This document shows, piece after piece, positions 50,413 to 61,200 of a stretch of 64,000 bases of DNA. Position numbers and translations under genes: made by a program. The DNA is from Actinoallomurus liliacearum (lineage in GTDB: Bacteria; Actinomycetota; Actinomycetes; Streptosporangiales; Streptosporangiaceae): positions 682,001-746,000 of the forward strand of contig NZ_BAABHJ010000040.1 in NCBI RefSeq assembly GCF_039542035.1, read 5' to 3'. The notes under the pieces were generated by a model, which saw only the letters and a program-made list of their open reading frames with translations, did no database searches and had not been told where the DNA came from. The stretch's first letter is position 1. The number at the start of each line of letters is the position of its first letter.

Positions 50413-52545
50413 CTACTGACGGGAGAGGACCCGGGTGACGCCTGTGGCGATCGTGGTGGCGAGGATCCAGCCCGACGCGACGAGTGCGGCGGCGAGCCAC
50501 TGCTGCCAGCCGCGCGGCGCGTACGCCGACTCCTGGCCGAAGCCGACGATCGGCAGGAGCAGGTCGAGCGTGTAGAGGACCGGGTTGAACGGAGGGGCCT
50601 CGCCGGCCTTGAGCGGTGGCGGGTGGTGGGCGCCGAACGCCGCGGCGCCGACGAGCAGCAGCCCGGCCAGCCAGAGCACGGCGCGCTGCGGCCGGTAGCC
50701 GTAGCCGACCGTCCAGTCCTGGACCATGCCCCAGAGGGCCAGCCAGCGCGGCAGGGTCCGCCGGCGGCGGCGCTGCCGGGCGAGCTGGACCGTACGGGCG
50801 TCGGCGTCCTGCCCGAGCCGCCGGAACACGGCCGCCAGCTGTTCGTACGGCTGCGGCTGGTACCCGGCCGCGCCGTCGAGCCAGGCCACCCGGTCGGCCG
50901 CGGACAGCGGCGTGTCGAAGGAGTCGTAGGAGAACCCCGCGAGCAGTGTCTGCGTCGGCCAGCCCGCCGGGTGGTCGCGGACCACGGTGATCGTCGCGTG
51001 CTGCAGGTCGAGAGGGCCGGTGATGCGCGTGCCCTCGGTCAGCCGCACGGCGGTGGCGCGAGCCCCGTGGAGGGTGGCGGACGCGTCGATCTTCGCGTCC
51101 GCGAAGCAGACCTCGCCGCCGACCCGGGCGCTGGAGAAGGAGACCCGGCCATCGGCGGTGAACCCGTCGCAGCAGTCGACCACCCGGCCCACGTCGATCC
51201 CTGAGGCGGTCAGGGCGCGCCCGCCCGGATTCGACAGCGCCGCCCCGTTCAACTCGACGCTCGCGCCGACGTGGGCGTCCAGAAGCCAGATCCCGCCTTC
51301 GGCCGTCAGGCCGCCCTTGCCCGAGATCGTCCCGCCCACCTCGATCCGGTTCGCGGACAGCGCGGGACCGCCCGGGTTCGACAGCCGGGCCCCGTCCAGG
51401 ACGAGTGAGTCCTGCACCGTGGCGGCCTCGAGCGACACCTCGCCGACGGCGGTGAAGCCGTCGCAGCAGTTCACGGCGCCGCCGACGGAGATCCCATTGG
51501 CCTTGAGCGCCACGGTCCCCGGTGCGGTGATCCGGGCGCTGGACAGGTCGAGGCCGGCCCCGACACGCGTGTCGACCAGGTGGATCGCGCCGTCGGCGAC
51601 GAATCCGTACCTGGCGAAGACGCCGCCGGTGATCTCCGCCCGAGAGGCGCGCAGCGCGGGTCCGCCTGGATTCGACAGGTGGGTCCCGTCGAGAACGATC
51701 GACCCGGTGATGTGCGCCGCGTTGAGGTAGACCTGCCCGGTCGCCCGGACGTTCGAGGCCCGCAGGCTGCTTCCGACGGTGAGGAGGTGCCCGCGCAGCG
51801 CCATGCCGGAAGGATTGACCAGTTCCGCGCCGCGCAACTCGAGCGTGCCGCCGATCACCGCAGACCGCAGGCTGACCATCCCCTCGGCGCGCAGCCCGTC
51901 GCCGAGCGCGACCGCGCCCTCGACCCGGGCCCGGTCCAGTTCCAGCGCGACACCGCCCGGGCAGGAGAGCCGGGCGCGGTCGAGGACGATCGCGCCCTGC
52001 ACCCGCGCGCCCCGCAGGCGAGCCGATCCCGAGACGGTCAGGCCGACGGCGATCAGGTCGCGGGCGACGGTCAGGTCGGCCGCCTGCAGCGCGCGTTCAG
52101 CGTCGATCCGCGCCGAGCTCAGGGACAGTGCGCCGTCGACCTGCGTCCCGACGAGAACGACCGGCCCGTCGAACCGGCAGCCCTCCAGCCAGAGCAGGCC
52201 GTCGATCCGGGCGTCGGCGGCCTGCAGGCCCGGCAGCCGGGAGCCGGACAGGTTGACCTGCCGGAGGCGGGCGCCGTACAGACTCGGCCTCTCCGCGAAC
52301 TCGCAGTCGCGCAGCAGGACGGCGTACGGCACGTCGGCGAAGGACAGATCGAGCCGCCCGGTGATCTTCGCGCCGGTGAGCCGGACCGCGGGCACCCGCC
52401 CCGGCTCGGGCGGCCGCGCGCCCGAGAGCAGCGCCGCGATCACCTCGGCGCGCACCTCGCCCTGGCCGCCGAGGTCGACGGTCCGCGCGGCGGAGAACGC
52501 CTCCCACAGGGCCGACTCCGACTCGGTCAGTTCCTCGGCGCGCAT
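50413..52545 (-). CDS. Beta-helix/two-TM membrane protein, paralog 3 of 3
   Basis: 710 aa, the longest of the three. N-terminal ELTESESALWEAFSAARTVDL and AEVIAALLSGARPPEPG, then about 480 residues of beta-helix rungs, several beginning GxARLSNPGGPAL, then QPYEQLAAVFRRLGQ, DWTVGYGYRP, TM1 (AVLWLAGLLLVGAAAF), YTLDLLLPIVGFGQE and TM2 (GWILATTIATGVTRVL). The extra rungs show expansion by repeat duplication. Function unknown. Confidence 0.8.
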   Translation of the reverse strand: MRAEELTESESALWEAFSAARTVDLGGQGEVRAEVIAALLSGARPPEPGRVPAVRLTGAKITGRLDLSFADVPYAVLLRDCEFAERPSLYGARLRQVNLSGSRLPGLQAADARIDGLLWLEGCRFDGPVVLVGTQVDGALSLSSARIDAERALQAADLTVARDLIAVGLTVSGSARLRGARVQGAIVLDRARLSCPGGVALELDRARVEGAVALGDGLRAEGMVSLRSAVIGGTLELRGAELVNPSGMALRGHLLTVGSSLRASNVRATGQVYLNAAHITGSIVLDGTHLSNPGGPALRASRAEITGGVFARYGFVADGAIHLVDTRVGAGLDLSSARITAPGTVALKANGISVGGAVNCCDGFTAVGEVSLEAATVQDSLVLDGARLSNPGGPALSANRIEVGGTISGKGGLTAEGGIWLLDAHVGASVELNGAALSNPGGRALTASGIDVGRVVDCCDGFTADGRVSFSSARVGGEVCFADAKIDASATLHGARATAVRLTEGTRITGPLDLQHATITVVRDHPAGWPTQTLLAGFSYDSFDTPLSAADRVAWLDGAAGYQPQPYEQLAAVFRRLGQDADARTVQLARQRRRRRTLPRWLALWGMVQDWTVGYGYRPQRAVLWLAGLLLVGAAAFGAHHPPPLKAGEAPPFNPVLYTLDLLLPIVGFGQESAYAPRGWQQWLAAALVASGWILATTIATGVTRVLSRQ

Positions 52546-52665
52546 GACGAATCCTCCGGGGGGCTTGATCGGCTTCTACGATCCCATCGGAGAGGCTTCG
52601 CGTCATCGGGCGGCCGGACGTGCCGTACGCTTCGATGCCGTAGCTGCAGATCAGAGGGGGTCACC

Positions 52666-52908
52666 ATGGCGCGTTTCATCGTCGAGGTCATGCTCAAGCC
52701 GGAAATTCTCGATTCCCAGGGCCAGGCGGTCGCCCGCGCACTGCCGCGGCTCGGTTTCGAAGGCGTCACCGAGGTTCGGCAAGGGAAGCGGTTCGAGATC
52801 GAACTGGAAGGACCGGCCGACGAAGCGGCCACGGAACGTGTTCGGAAGATGGCCGAGACGTTGCTGGCCAACCCGGTCATCGAGACGTTCGAACTCCGCG
52901 CCGAATAG
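52666..52908 (+). CDS. purS: Phosphoribosylformylglycinamidine synthase subunit PurS
   Basis: 80 aa. Core FIVEVMLKPEILDSQGQAVARAL, GFEGVTEVRQGKRFEIEL and a closing ANPVIETFEL match PurS. With PurQ and PurL it forms the FGAM synthase of purine synthesis, step 4. SD GAGGGGG before the ATG. In this window it is separated from purQL by an ATPase gene and a tnpB element. Confidence 0.95.
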   Translation: MARFIVEVMLKPEILDSQGQAVARALPRLGFEGVTEVRQGKRFEIELEGPADEAATERVRKMAETLLANPVIETFELRAE

Positions 52909-53036
52909 TCGCCTAAAGTTAGCTCGGTCACGCGATTACGCCAGTTTCCACCGGGGAAGCCTTAGCTTCGTTGAAAGAATCACGGAGACGGGGTCGACCC
53001 CCAGGTCAGGGGTCAAAGGATGACACGAGGTGACCG

Positions 53037-53495
53037 GTGGATATGAAGTTCTCACTCGACTTGCCGCGTGAGACTCTCAGCATCCCGGTGATCCGCCGGG
53101 TCCTGGGCGATACGCTGCGCGGGTTGGGGGTTTCGGAAGCCTGTATTGCCGACCTTCTCGTGGCCGCATCCGAAGCCTGCACGAATGTCGTGCAGCACGT
53201 TGATTCGGCGAGTCACTATGAAGTGATCGCCAGTATCGCCGGGGATCACTGCGTCCTGAAGGTCGCCGACACGGGGCACGGCTTCCGAAGCGACGCGGAG
53301 AAGAACGCGGGTCTCGATTCGGAGTCCGGACGCGGGATCAAGATCATGCGGGCACTCGTCGACGACGTCACGTTCGACAGCCGCCCGGACACGGGCACCG
53401 TCGTCTACCTCCAGAAGCGGCTGAGCTGGCAGGAGGAGTCGCCGATGCGGTTCCTCGAGCCTCAACTTTTGAAAACCGCAGGGTCAGCTTCTTAG
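53037..53495 (+). CDS. Anti-sigma-factor-like HATPase_c protein
   Basis: 152 aa from GTG 53037 (GAGG upstream) or ATG 53043. GHKL ATPase boxes: SEACTNVVQHV (N box), VADTGHGF (G1) and ESGRGIKIMRALVDDV (G2), as in RsbW/SpoIIAB-type kinases. Likely a serine kinase that binds a sigma factor or phosphorylates an anti-anti-sigma protein. It lies between purS and purQ. The last ten residues next to the tnpB right end may be altered by the insertion. Confidence 0.87.
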   Translation: MDMKFSLDLPRETLSIPVIRRVLGDTLRGLGVSEACIADLLVAASEACTNVVQHVDSASHYEVIASIAGDHCVLKVADTGHGFRSDAEKNAGLDSESGRGIKIMRALVDDVTFDSRPDTGTVVYLQKRLSWQEESPMRFLEPQLLKTAGSAS

Positions 53496-53497
53496 CC

Positions 53498-53627
53498 GTG
53501 AACGGCCGTGGTTGTTGCCTGGGCGTTCACGCCTTGTTGCGCTCCCTGTCGCGGCTGGGTGTCGTGCCGGGGTCGCATCTCCCCTGCCCCCCTTTGGGGG
53601 TGGGGACGGGCATGCTGACGAATGCCC
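53498..53627 (-). ncRNA. Candidate omegaRNA (guide RNA) at the tnpB 3' end
   Basis: Three hairpins in a row on the strand of tnpB: GGGCAT/ATGCCC (53608-53613 with 53622-53627), CCCC-CCCCC/GGGGG-GGGG (53581-53605), and GTGAACG/CGTTCAC (53498-53504 with 53524-53530). It overlaps the tnpB coding end and reaches the right end, where omegaRNAs of active TnpB systems lie. Structure and boundary are inferred. Confidence 0.5.
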
Positions 53628-54759
53628 ACACCACGCACGCCCGTTTCCGGATGTTCATGGCGGCGATGACGTCGGCGGGGCCAGCGAACCCGCACCGGCG
53701 ACAACAAAAGGTGTTCCGGTCGGGCCGGTCGGCCCGCTCGGTGTGCCCGCACCATGGCACGGGACACCGCTGGGAGGTGTAGGCCGGGTCCACTTCCAAG
53801 AACGGCACCCCGGCCCGCTGGGCCTTGTACTGGATGAAGGTGCCGAGCTGGTGGAACGGCCAAGAGGAGTGTGTGGCCCGCTGGTGCCGCCTGAGCCGTA
53901 CCCGATCGCGTATCCCGCTCAGTTCCTCAAGCGCGATACCGCGTCCGGTGCGTCGGGCATCGGTCACGATGCTCTTACTGATCTTGTGGTTCTCGTTCGC
54001 GGCGTGCCGTGCCTCCCGCTGTGCGCGGCGGGCCAGCCGGCGGGCGGCCGATCGGCTGCCTGCGGCTTTCTTGGCCTGCAACTGGGCACGCAGCCGGGCT
54101 TGGCGCCTGCGGTACCGGGCAAGGCCTTTGCCTTGGTGGTTGTCGCCGTCGGAGGTGGTGGCCAGGTTCACGATCCCCCGGTCCACCCCGATCCAATCAG
54201 CGGGCTCGACCCGTAGAACCTGTTCGATCTCACAGGTGGCGATCAGGAAGAACATCCCGTCGCGGTGCACCAGATCGGTCTCGCCTTTGCGGTGGTCCGC
54301 CAGGAACTTGAGTTGCCCGGGCTCGCCAGTGAAGGCGATGTCCCGGACCCGGCCCCGGGCGGTCCAGATCGAGATGGTCCGGGCGTCCATCTGCCAGGAC
54401 AGGCATCGGTCATCGAACGGCTGGGCGGCGTCGGCCCGCACGGTGATGGGCTTGGACGTGGCCTTCCGGCGCTGGCGTGAGTGCTCACCGCCCAGCAGGC
54501 CTGCCTCGATTTGAGCGTGCAGCGCGGTGTAGGCGTCGGCGACCTTGCGGATCACATGTAACGCGGGCTGCGCCGACAGCCCCCGCGCCTTCAGATCGGT
54601 ATAGACGAGTTTTTGCAGCTTCTGCCGGGCGAACACGCCGTGGGCGAACGCGACCGCTGATACCTCGTTCGCCGCGGTGTTGCATAGAGCCAGGGTTGCT
54701 GCGAGCGCCGCCGCCTGCTCGGGCGTCGGCAGCAGCTTCACCTGCACCACCAGCTTCAC
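53527..54759 (-). CDS. tnpB: TnpB RNA-guided nuclease, complete
   Basis: 410 aa. RuvC D in IGVDRGIVNLAT, E in GIALEELSGIRD and D in GFAGPADVIAAMNI. Zinc ribbon CPVPWCGH and CCRRCGF. All catalytic and zinc residues are intact, so an active omegaRNA-guided endonuclease is plausible. Only distantly similar to the truncated tnpB at 37991 (ATPEQ-like start, different linkers), so the two are separate arrivals. GTG start without SD. Confidence 0.92.
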   Translation of the reverse strand: MKLVVQVKLLPTPEQAAALAATLALCNTAANEVSAVAFAHGVFARQKLQKLVYTDLKARGLSAQPALHVIRKVADAYTALHAQIEAGLLGGEHSRQRRKATSKPITVRADAAQPFDDRCLSWQMDARTISIWTARGRVRDIAFTGEPGQLKFLADHRKGETDLVHRDGMFFLIATCEIEQVLRVEPADWIGVDRGIVNLATTSDGDNHQGKGLARYRRRQARLRAQLQAKKAAGSRSAARRLARRAQREARHAANENHKISKSIVTDARRTGRGIALEELSGIRDRVRLRRHQRATHSSWPFHQLGTFIQYKAQRAGVPFLEVDPAYTSQRCPVPWCGHTERADRPDRNTFCCRRCGFAGPADVIAAMNIRKRACVVWAFVSMPVPTPKGGQGRCDPGTTPSRDRERNKA

Positions 54760-54876
54760 AGGTTGTGACCCTATCGCCTCTGTCTGTTACATCGGGTGGG
54801 AATGCCGCGCCAGAAGCCCGTTGAACCCCGGATAAGCTGGGGCACGCTGAGTCCGTTCCTGTATCGGAGTGTGCCC

Positions 54877-55550
54877 ATGTCAGCCCGTGTGGGCGTGATC
54901 ACCTTCCCTGGGTCGCTGGACGACCGGGACGCCGCACGAGCAGTCCGCCTCGCGGACGCCGAGCCGGTGTCCCTGTGGCATGCCGAGGGCGATCTGCTCG
55001 GCGTGGACGCCGTCATCCTGCCCGGCGGATTCTCCTACGGCGACTACCTTCGCGCCGGGGCCATCGCGCGGTTCGCGCCCCTCATGGAAAAGCTGGTCGC
55101 CGCCGCGCGCGACGGCCTTCCCGTGCTGGGCATCTGCAACGGCTTCCAGGTGCTGTGCGAGTCGCACCTGCTGCCGGGCGCGCTGACCCAGAACGTCGGC
55201 CTCCACTTCGTGTGCCGCGCCCAGCGGCTGCGCATCGAGAACACCGACACCGCCTGGACCACCGACTACGAGGAGGGCCAGGAGGTCGTCATCCCGGTCA
55301 AGAACATGGACGGCTGCTACGTCGCCGACCAGGAGACCATCGACGAGCTGGAGTCCAGCGGCCGGGTCGTGGCCCGCTACCTCGACGTCAACCCCAACGG
55401 TTCGCTGAACGACATCGCCGGCATCTGCAACGAGGCCGGCAACGTCGTCGGCCTCATGCCGCACCCGGAGCACGCGGTCGAGGCCCTGACCGGTACGTCC
55501 ACCGAGGGCCTCGGCTTCTTCACCTCGGTCGTCAAGAAGTTGATCCACTC

Positions 55551-55554
<4 letters not shown>
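54877..55554 (+). CDS. purQ: Phosphoribosylformylglycinamidine synthase subunit PurQ
   Basis: 225 aa from ATG 54877 (GGAG 8 nt upstream). Class I glutaminase with nucleophile C87 in VLGICNGFQ, H196 and E198 in MPHPEHAVE. It supplies ammonia to PurL. The ATGA overlap couples it to purL. The tnpB element ends about 100 bp upstream, so transcription from the purS side may be disturbed. Confidence 0.96.
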
Positions 55555-57914
<2,360 letters not shown>

Positions 57915-57920
57915 GAGTTC

Positions 57921-57954
57921 CGCCGCGCCGGGTGGTTCCCCACCCGGCGCGGCG
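57921..57954. terminator. Bidirectional hairpin terminator
   Basis: 15-bp stem (57921-57935 with 57940-57954), TTCC loop, between converging purL and the TetR gene. Confidence 0.87.
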
Positions 57955-57979
57955 AGGGCCCCGTGGCGGCGTCGCGTCG

Positions 57980-58651
57980 TCAGCCGTTCGGGGCCAGGGC
58001 CCGCACGCCGGCGACGAACAGCTCGATGCCGAGGGCGACCTCGGCGTCGGACTGGTCGATGGCGGCGAGCGCCGGGGCGGCCTCGACGACGTGCCGGTAC
58101 CGGTCGGAGGACAGCGTCTCGAACATGACGCGTTTGCGCCGGCGGGCCTCCGCCACCTCCTCGGCGGTCATCTGCGGCTGCATCTTCGGATCACGGACGG
58201 CCAGCATCGTCGCCGTGCGCAGGCCGTACTTGCTGATGGCGGCCGCCTGGTCGGGGGTGAACCCGCCCTCGGCGAGGAGCACGAGGGCCGTCTCCATCGA
58301 GTCGTAGCAGTACGGGGCCGCCTCGAGGTTCGCGGTCATCATGAGCTGGGCCGCGCTCGGGTGCGTGCGGAGCACGGCCACGACCGACGTCATCAGCACG
58401 TGCAGCCTGGCGTGCCACGGCGTGGCCGGATCGACGTCCGTGTCGACCAGTGACCACAATCGGTTGACCAGCGCGCCCTGCAGCTCCTCCTTGTTCTTGA
58501 AATGCCAGTACAGCGCCATCGGCGTGACGCCGAGCCGCTGGGCGAGCCGCCGGACCGTCAGCCGGTCCAGGCCCTCCTCGTCGACGAGCGCGAGCGCGCC
58601 GTCCACCACCGTCTCCCGGCTGAGCCGGGCCCGCTCCTCTGTCGTGGCCAC
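57980..58651 (-). CDS. TetR-family repressor (TetR class C-terminal domain)
   Basis: 223 aa from GTG 58651. Helix-turn-helix LTVRRLAQRLGVTPMALYWHFKNKEELQGALVNRLW, then a ligand domain of TetR_C type. No SD; a TATAGT -10 (58663-58658) would start transcription at the GTG, so probably leaderless. Divergent from an MFS drug exporter across an operator with a perfect palindrome. Confidence 0.92.
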   Translation of the reverse strand: MATTEERARLSRETVVDGALALVDEEGLDRLTVRRLAQRLGVTPMALYWHFKNKEELQGALVNRLWSLVDTDVDPATPWHARLHVLMTSVVAVLRTHPSAAQLMMTANLEAAPYCYDSMETALVLLAEGGFTPDQAAAISKYGLRTATMLAVRDPKMQPQMTAEEVAEARRRKRVMFETLSSDRYRHVVEAAPALAAIDQSDAEVALGIELFVAGVRALAPNG

Positions 58652-58680
58652 TTGACAACTATACGCCGTACAAGTTTCCC

Positions 58681-58706
58681 TATACGTCGTACATGTACGA
58701 CGTATA
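58681..58706. promoter_or_regulatory. Perfect 26-bp TetR operator palindrome
   Basis: TATACGTCGTACATGTACGACGTATA has full dyad symmetry. A related half site TATACGCCGTAC occurs at 58660-58671 over the TetR gene's -10. It lies in the 81-bp gap between the divergent TetR and MFS genes and should be bound by that TetR. Confidence 0.88.
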
Positions 58707-58732
58707 AGAACGCTGTATAGGAGCGGGGACCG

Positions 58733-60160
58733 ATGGAATCTCGTCGACGCTGGTGGACCCTGACCGGGGTGGCGCTGGCGACCTTCATGACCTACCTGGA
58801 CAACAACGTCGTCAACGTGGCGCTGCCGTCGATCCAGCGCGACCTGCACCTGACGCTGTCCGGACTGGAGTGGATCGTCAGCAGCTACATCCTGGTCTTC
58901 TCCGGCCTGATGCTCGTCGGCGGCAGGCTCGGCGACGTGTACGGCCGCCGCCGGCTGTTCCTGGCCGGGCTGACGGTCTTCACCGGCGCGTCGTTGCTGG
59001 CCGGGATCGCGAACGACGAGACGATGCTGATCACGGCCCGTGTCCTGCAGGGCATCGGGGCGGCGCTGTCGGCGCCGTCGACCATCGCGATCATCTCCTC
59101 GACGTTCCCCGACCCACGGGAGCGGAGCAGGGCGGTCGGCGTGTGGAGCGCCGTGGGCGCGCTCGCCCTGGCGCTCGGCCCGCTCACCGGCGGCTTCATC
59201 AGCGACCGCTGGCACTGGGGCTGGATCTTCCTCATCAACGTGCCGGTGGGCGTGGTGACGATCGCCATCATCGCGGTGTCGATGCGCGAGACCGCCGAGG
59301 CCGCACGCCGCCGCCTGGACCTCCCGGGCCTGCTGACCTCCGCGGTGGCCCTGTTCTCCGTCACGTACGCGCTGATCGAGGGATCGGACCGGGGCTGGAC
59401 GTCCGCGCTGATCCTGGGGGCCTTCGCCCTCGCCGCGGTCGCCATGGCGGCGTTCGTCGTGATCGAGACCCGCACCGACGACCCGATGGTGGACCTGTCG
59501 ATGTTCCGGAACCGCGTGTTCAGCGGCGGTGTCGGCGCGATGGTCCTGTGGGGCTTCGGCGTCATGGGCGTCTACCTGTTCACGGCCATGTTCCTGCAGA
59601 ACATCCTGGGCTTCTCCCCGACCGAGGCGGGCGCGTCCATCGTCCCCATGGCGCTGACGATGATCGTCATCACGCCGTTCGCCGGGCCCGTCGCGCGCCG
59701 CCTGGGCACGCACCGCACCGTGGCCGGAGGTCTCTTCCTCAACGTCGCGGGGCTTGTCCTGGTGTCGTTCGTGGGCGAGGGCGCCCACTTCATGGACCTC
59801 ATGCCCGCCTTCGTGCTCTTCGGGGTCGGCTCCGGCTTCACGATGATGCCGCTCACCGACGCGGTGATCGGCGTGCTGCCGCCCGCCCGGGCCGGCGCCG
59901 CCTCCGGCGTCCTCAACGCCGCCCGCGAGGTGTCCGGCCTGCTCGGCGTCACGATCATCGGCGCGATCCTGACCTCCCGCCAGTCCGCGGTCCTGCGCGG
60001 CGGCTCCACCCCGACCCACGCGTTCCTGGCGGGCTACCAGCTCGCCCTCCTGGTCGGCGCCGCGATCGTCTTCATCGGCGTCCCGCTCAGCCTGTACGCC
60101 CTGCGCGCCCGGCGGGTGACCCCCGCGGAGACGGAACCGGTTCTGGAACCGGTCGCCTGA
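58733..60160 (+). CDS. MFS multidrug exporter, DHA2 (EmrB/QacA) family
   Basis: 475 aa, about 14 TM helices. Motif A in the loop after TM2 (GGRLGDVYGRRRLFLAG), antiporter motif C-like GPLTGGFISDRWHWGWIFLINVPVG. Proton-driven drug efflux, repressed by the divergent TetR. SD GGAG/GGGG before ATG 58733. Confidence 0.94.
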   Translation: MESRRRWWTLTGVALATFMTYLDNNVVNVALPSIQRDLHLTLSGLEWIVSSYILVFSGLMLVGGRLGDVYGRRRLFLAGLTVFTGASLLAGIANDETMLITARVLQGIGAALSAPSTIAIISSTFPDPRERSRAVGVWSAVGALALALGPLTGGFISDRWHWGWIFLINVPVGVVTIAIIAVSMRETAEAARRRLDLPGLLTSAVALFSVTYALIEGSDRGWTSALILGAFALAAVAMAAFVVIETRTDDPMVDLSMFRNRVFSGGVGAMVLWGFGVMGVYLFTAMFLQNILGFSPTEAGASIVPMALTMIVITPFAGPVARRLGTHRTVAGGLFLNVAGLVLVSFVGEGAHFMDLMPAFVLFGVGSGFTMMPLTDAVIGVLPPARAGAASGVLNAAREVSGLLGVTIIGAILTSRQSAVLRGGSTPTHAFLAGYQLALLVGAAIVFIGVPLSLYALRARRVTPAETEPVLEPVA

Positions 60161-60199
60161 CGAGGCCCCGATGACGAGGGGGCCAAAGGCGCCGGTATT

Positions 60200-60240
60200 C
60201 CCTGGTGTTCACTGCTTCAAGAGGGCGGTGAACGCCAGGG
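60200..60240 (+). terminator. Hairpin after the MFS gene
   Basis: 13-bp stem with one T-G pair (60200-60212 with 60228-60240), 15-nt loop. Probable terminator of the exporter gene. Confidence 0.55.
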
Positions 60241-60343
60241 ATCTTCAGCGTTGCGGTCGGCGCCGGCGGCTGCGCGGGTAGGGACGTTCTGTCGGTGAGC
60301 TCAGGTAACGTCGCGCGCACGGGCAGCCGAGGAACGGAGCACG

Positions 60344-60964
60344 ATGGCCGACCGCAAGCACGGGCGGCCCGCACCGCCCACCGAGAGCACCATCAGGTCC
60401 GAGGACTGGGACGGCCGGGACCTGTCCGGACAGGAGCACACCCGTGTCGAGTTCGTCGACGTGGACCTGACCGAGACGTCGGGGCGAGGGACGGTGTTCA
60501 CCGAGTGCCTGTTCCGGGGCGTGCGGTTCAACGCCTCCTCGTACACGGACTCGGCCTTCGTGAACTGCGCGTTCGTCCGGTGCTCGTTCTTCGACACCAC
60601 CTTCACCGGATGCAAGCTGGTCGGCGGCATGTTCGACGGCTGCACCTATGGCCTGTTGAAGGCGGAGGGCGGCGACTGGTCCTTCACCGGTCTGCCGGGA
60701 GCCGACCTGCGCGGGTCCTCGTTCCGCCGGGTACGCATGCGGGAGGCCGACCTCACGGGCGCGCGGCTGCAGAAGGCGTCGTTCCGCGAGGTCGACTTCT
60801 CCGGCGCGTCGCTGCACAAGGCGGACCTGTCGGAATGCGATCTACGCGGCAGCGACCTGTCGTCACTGGACCCGCACACCACCGCCCTGGCCCGCGCGGT
60901 GATCGACCCCTACCAGGCGATCGTGCTCGCCCAGGCGCTCGGCCTCGAGGTCAAGGAGAGCTGA
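60344..60964 (+). CDS. Pentapeptide-repeat protein
   Basis: 206 aa. Repeats A(D/N)LxG-type from about residue 24 to 170: DLSGQEHTRVEFVDVDL, GVRFNASSYTDSAFVNCAFV, LRGSSFRRVRMREADLTGARL. A right-handed quadrilateral beta-helix of the McbG/Qnr kind, with a C-terminal helical cap (ARAVIDPYQAIVLAQALGLE). Such proteins can shield DNA gyrase. Its place next to a drug exporter fits a resistance role, but that is inference. Confidence 0.9.
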   Translation: MADRKHGRPAPPTESTIRSEDWDGRDLSGQEHTRVEFVDVDLTETSGRGTVFTECLFRGVRFNASSYTDSAFVNCAFVRCSFFDTTFTGCKLVGGMFDGCTYGLLKAEGGDWSFTGLPGADLRGSSFRRVRMREADLTGARLQKASFREVDFSGASLHKADLSECDLRGSDLSSLDPHTTALARAVIDPYQAIVLAQALGLEVKES

Positions 60965-61004
60965 CCTCGCCTTCGGGGCAGGCAGCCGGTTCCGACCTCA
61001 GCCG

Positions 61005-61200
61005 ACCTCGCGGTCCAGATTCCGGGGCCGCAGGCGAGTTCGAGCACGCTGCCGGCCGGGCGGAACGCGTCCAGCGCCGCGGAGAGCTCAGGGCCGAGGA
61101 AGGGCAGAACGCCGCTCTCGTACTCCGGGGCGCGGGCCCGGTAGTAGGCGACCTGTTCGTCGAGCACGTCCTGCGAGTCGTGATCATGGGTCGGCGTCAT
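61005..61200 (-). pseudogene. N-terminal remnant of a SAM methyltransferase
   Basis: From ATG 61200: QDVLDEQVAYYRARAPEYE and the SAM-binding motif SVLELACGPGIWT, then the similarity ends after about 65 residues and the frame runs into the pentapeptide gene antisense. The class I methyltransferase fold needs about 200 residues, so the gene is truncated. Confidence 0.7.

Larger units (their letters stand above)
53496..54790 (-). mobile_element. tnpB-only IS200/IS605-group element in the pur cluster
   Basis: Contains a complete tnpB on the minus strand, no tnpA. The right end is taken as close to 53496, next to the preceding gene's stop. The left end lies between 54760 and 54800; its exact border and target tetranucleotide cannot be fixed by eye. 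It interrupts the space between the ATPase gene and purQ. Confidence 0.7.

Noticed and set aside
52991..53014. Possible attenuator hairpin between purS and the ATPase gene
   Set aside because: Only a 6-bp stem and no T-tract; too weak to call.
58657..60019. Upstream extension of the TetR frame for about 450 codons
   Set aside because: This part is antisense to the MFS gene; the TetR homology begins just after GTG 58651.
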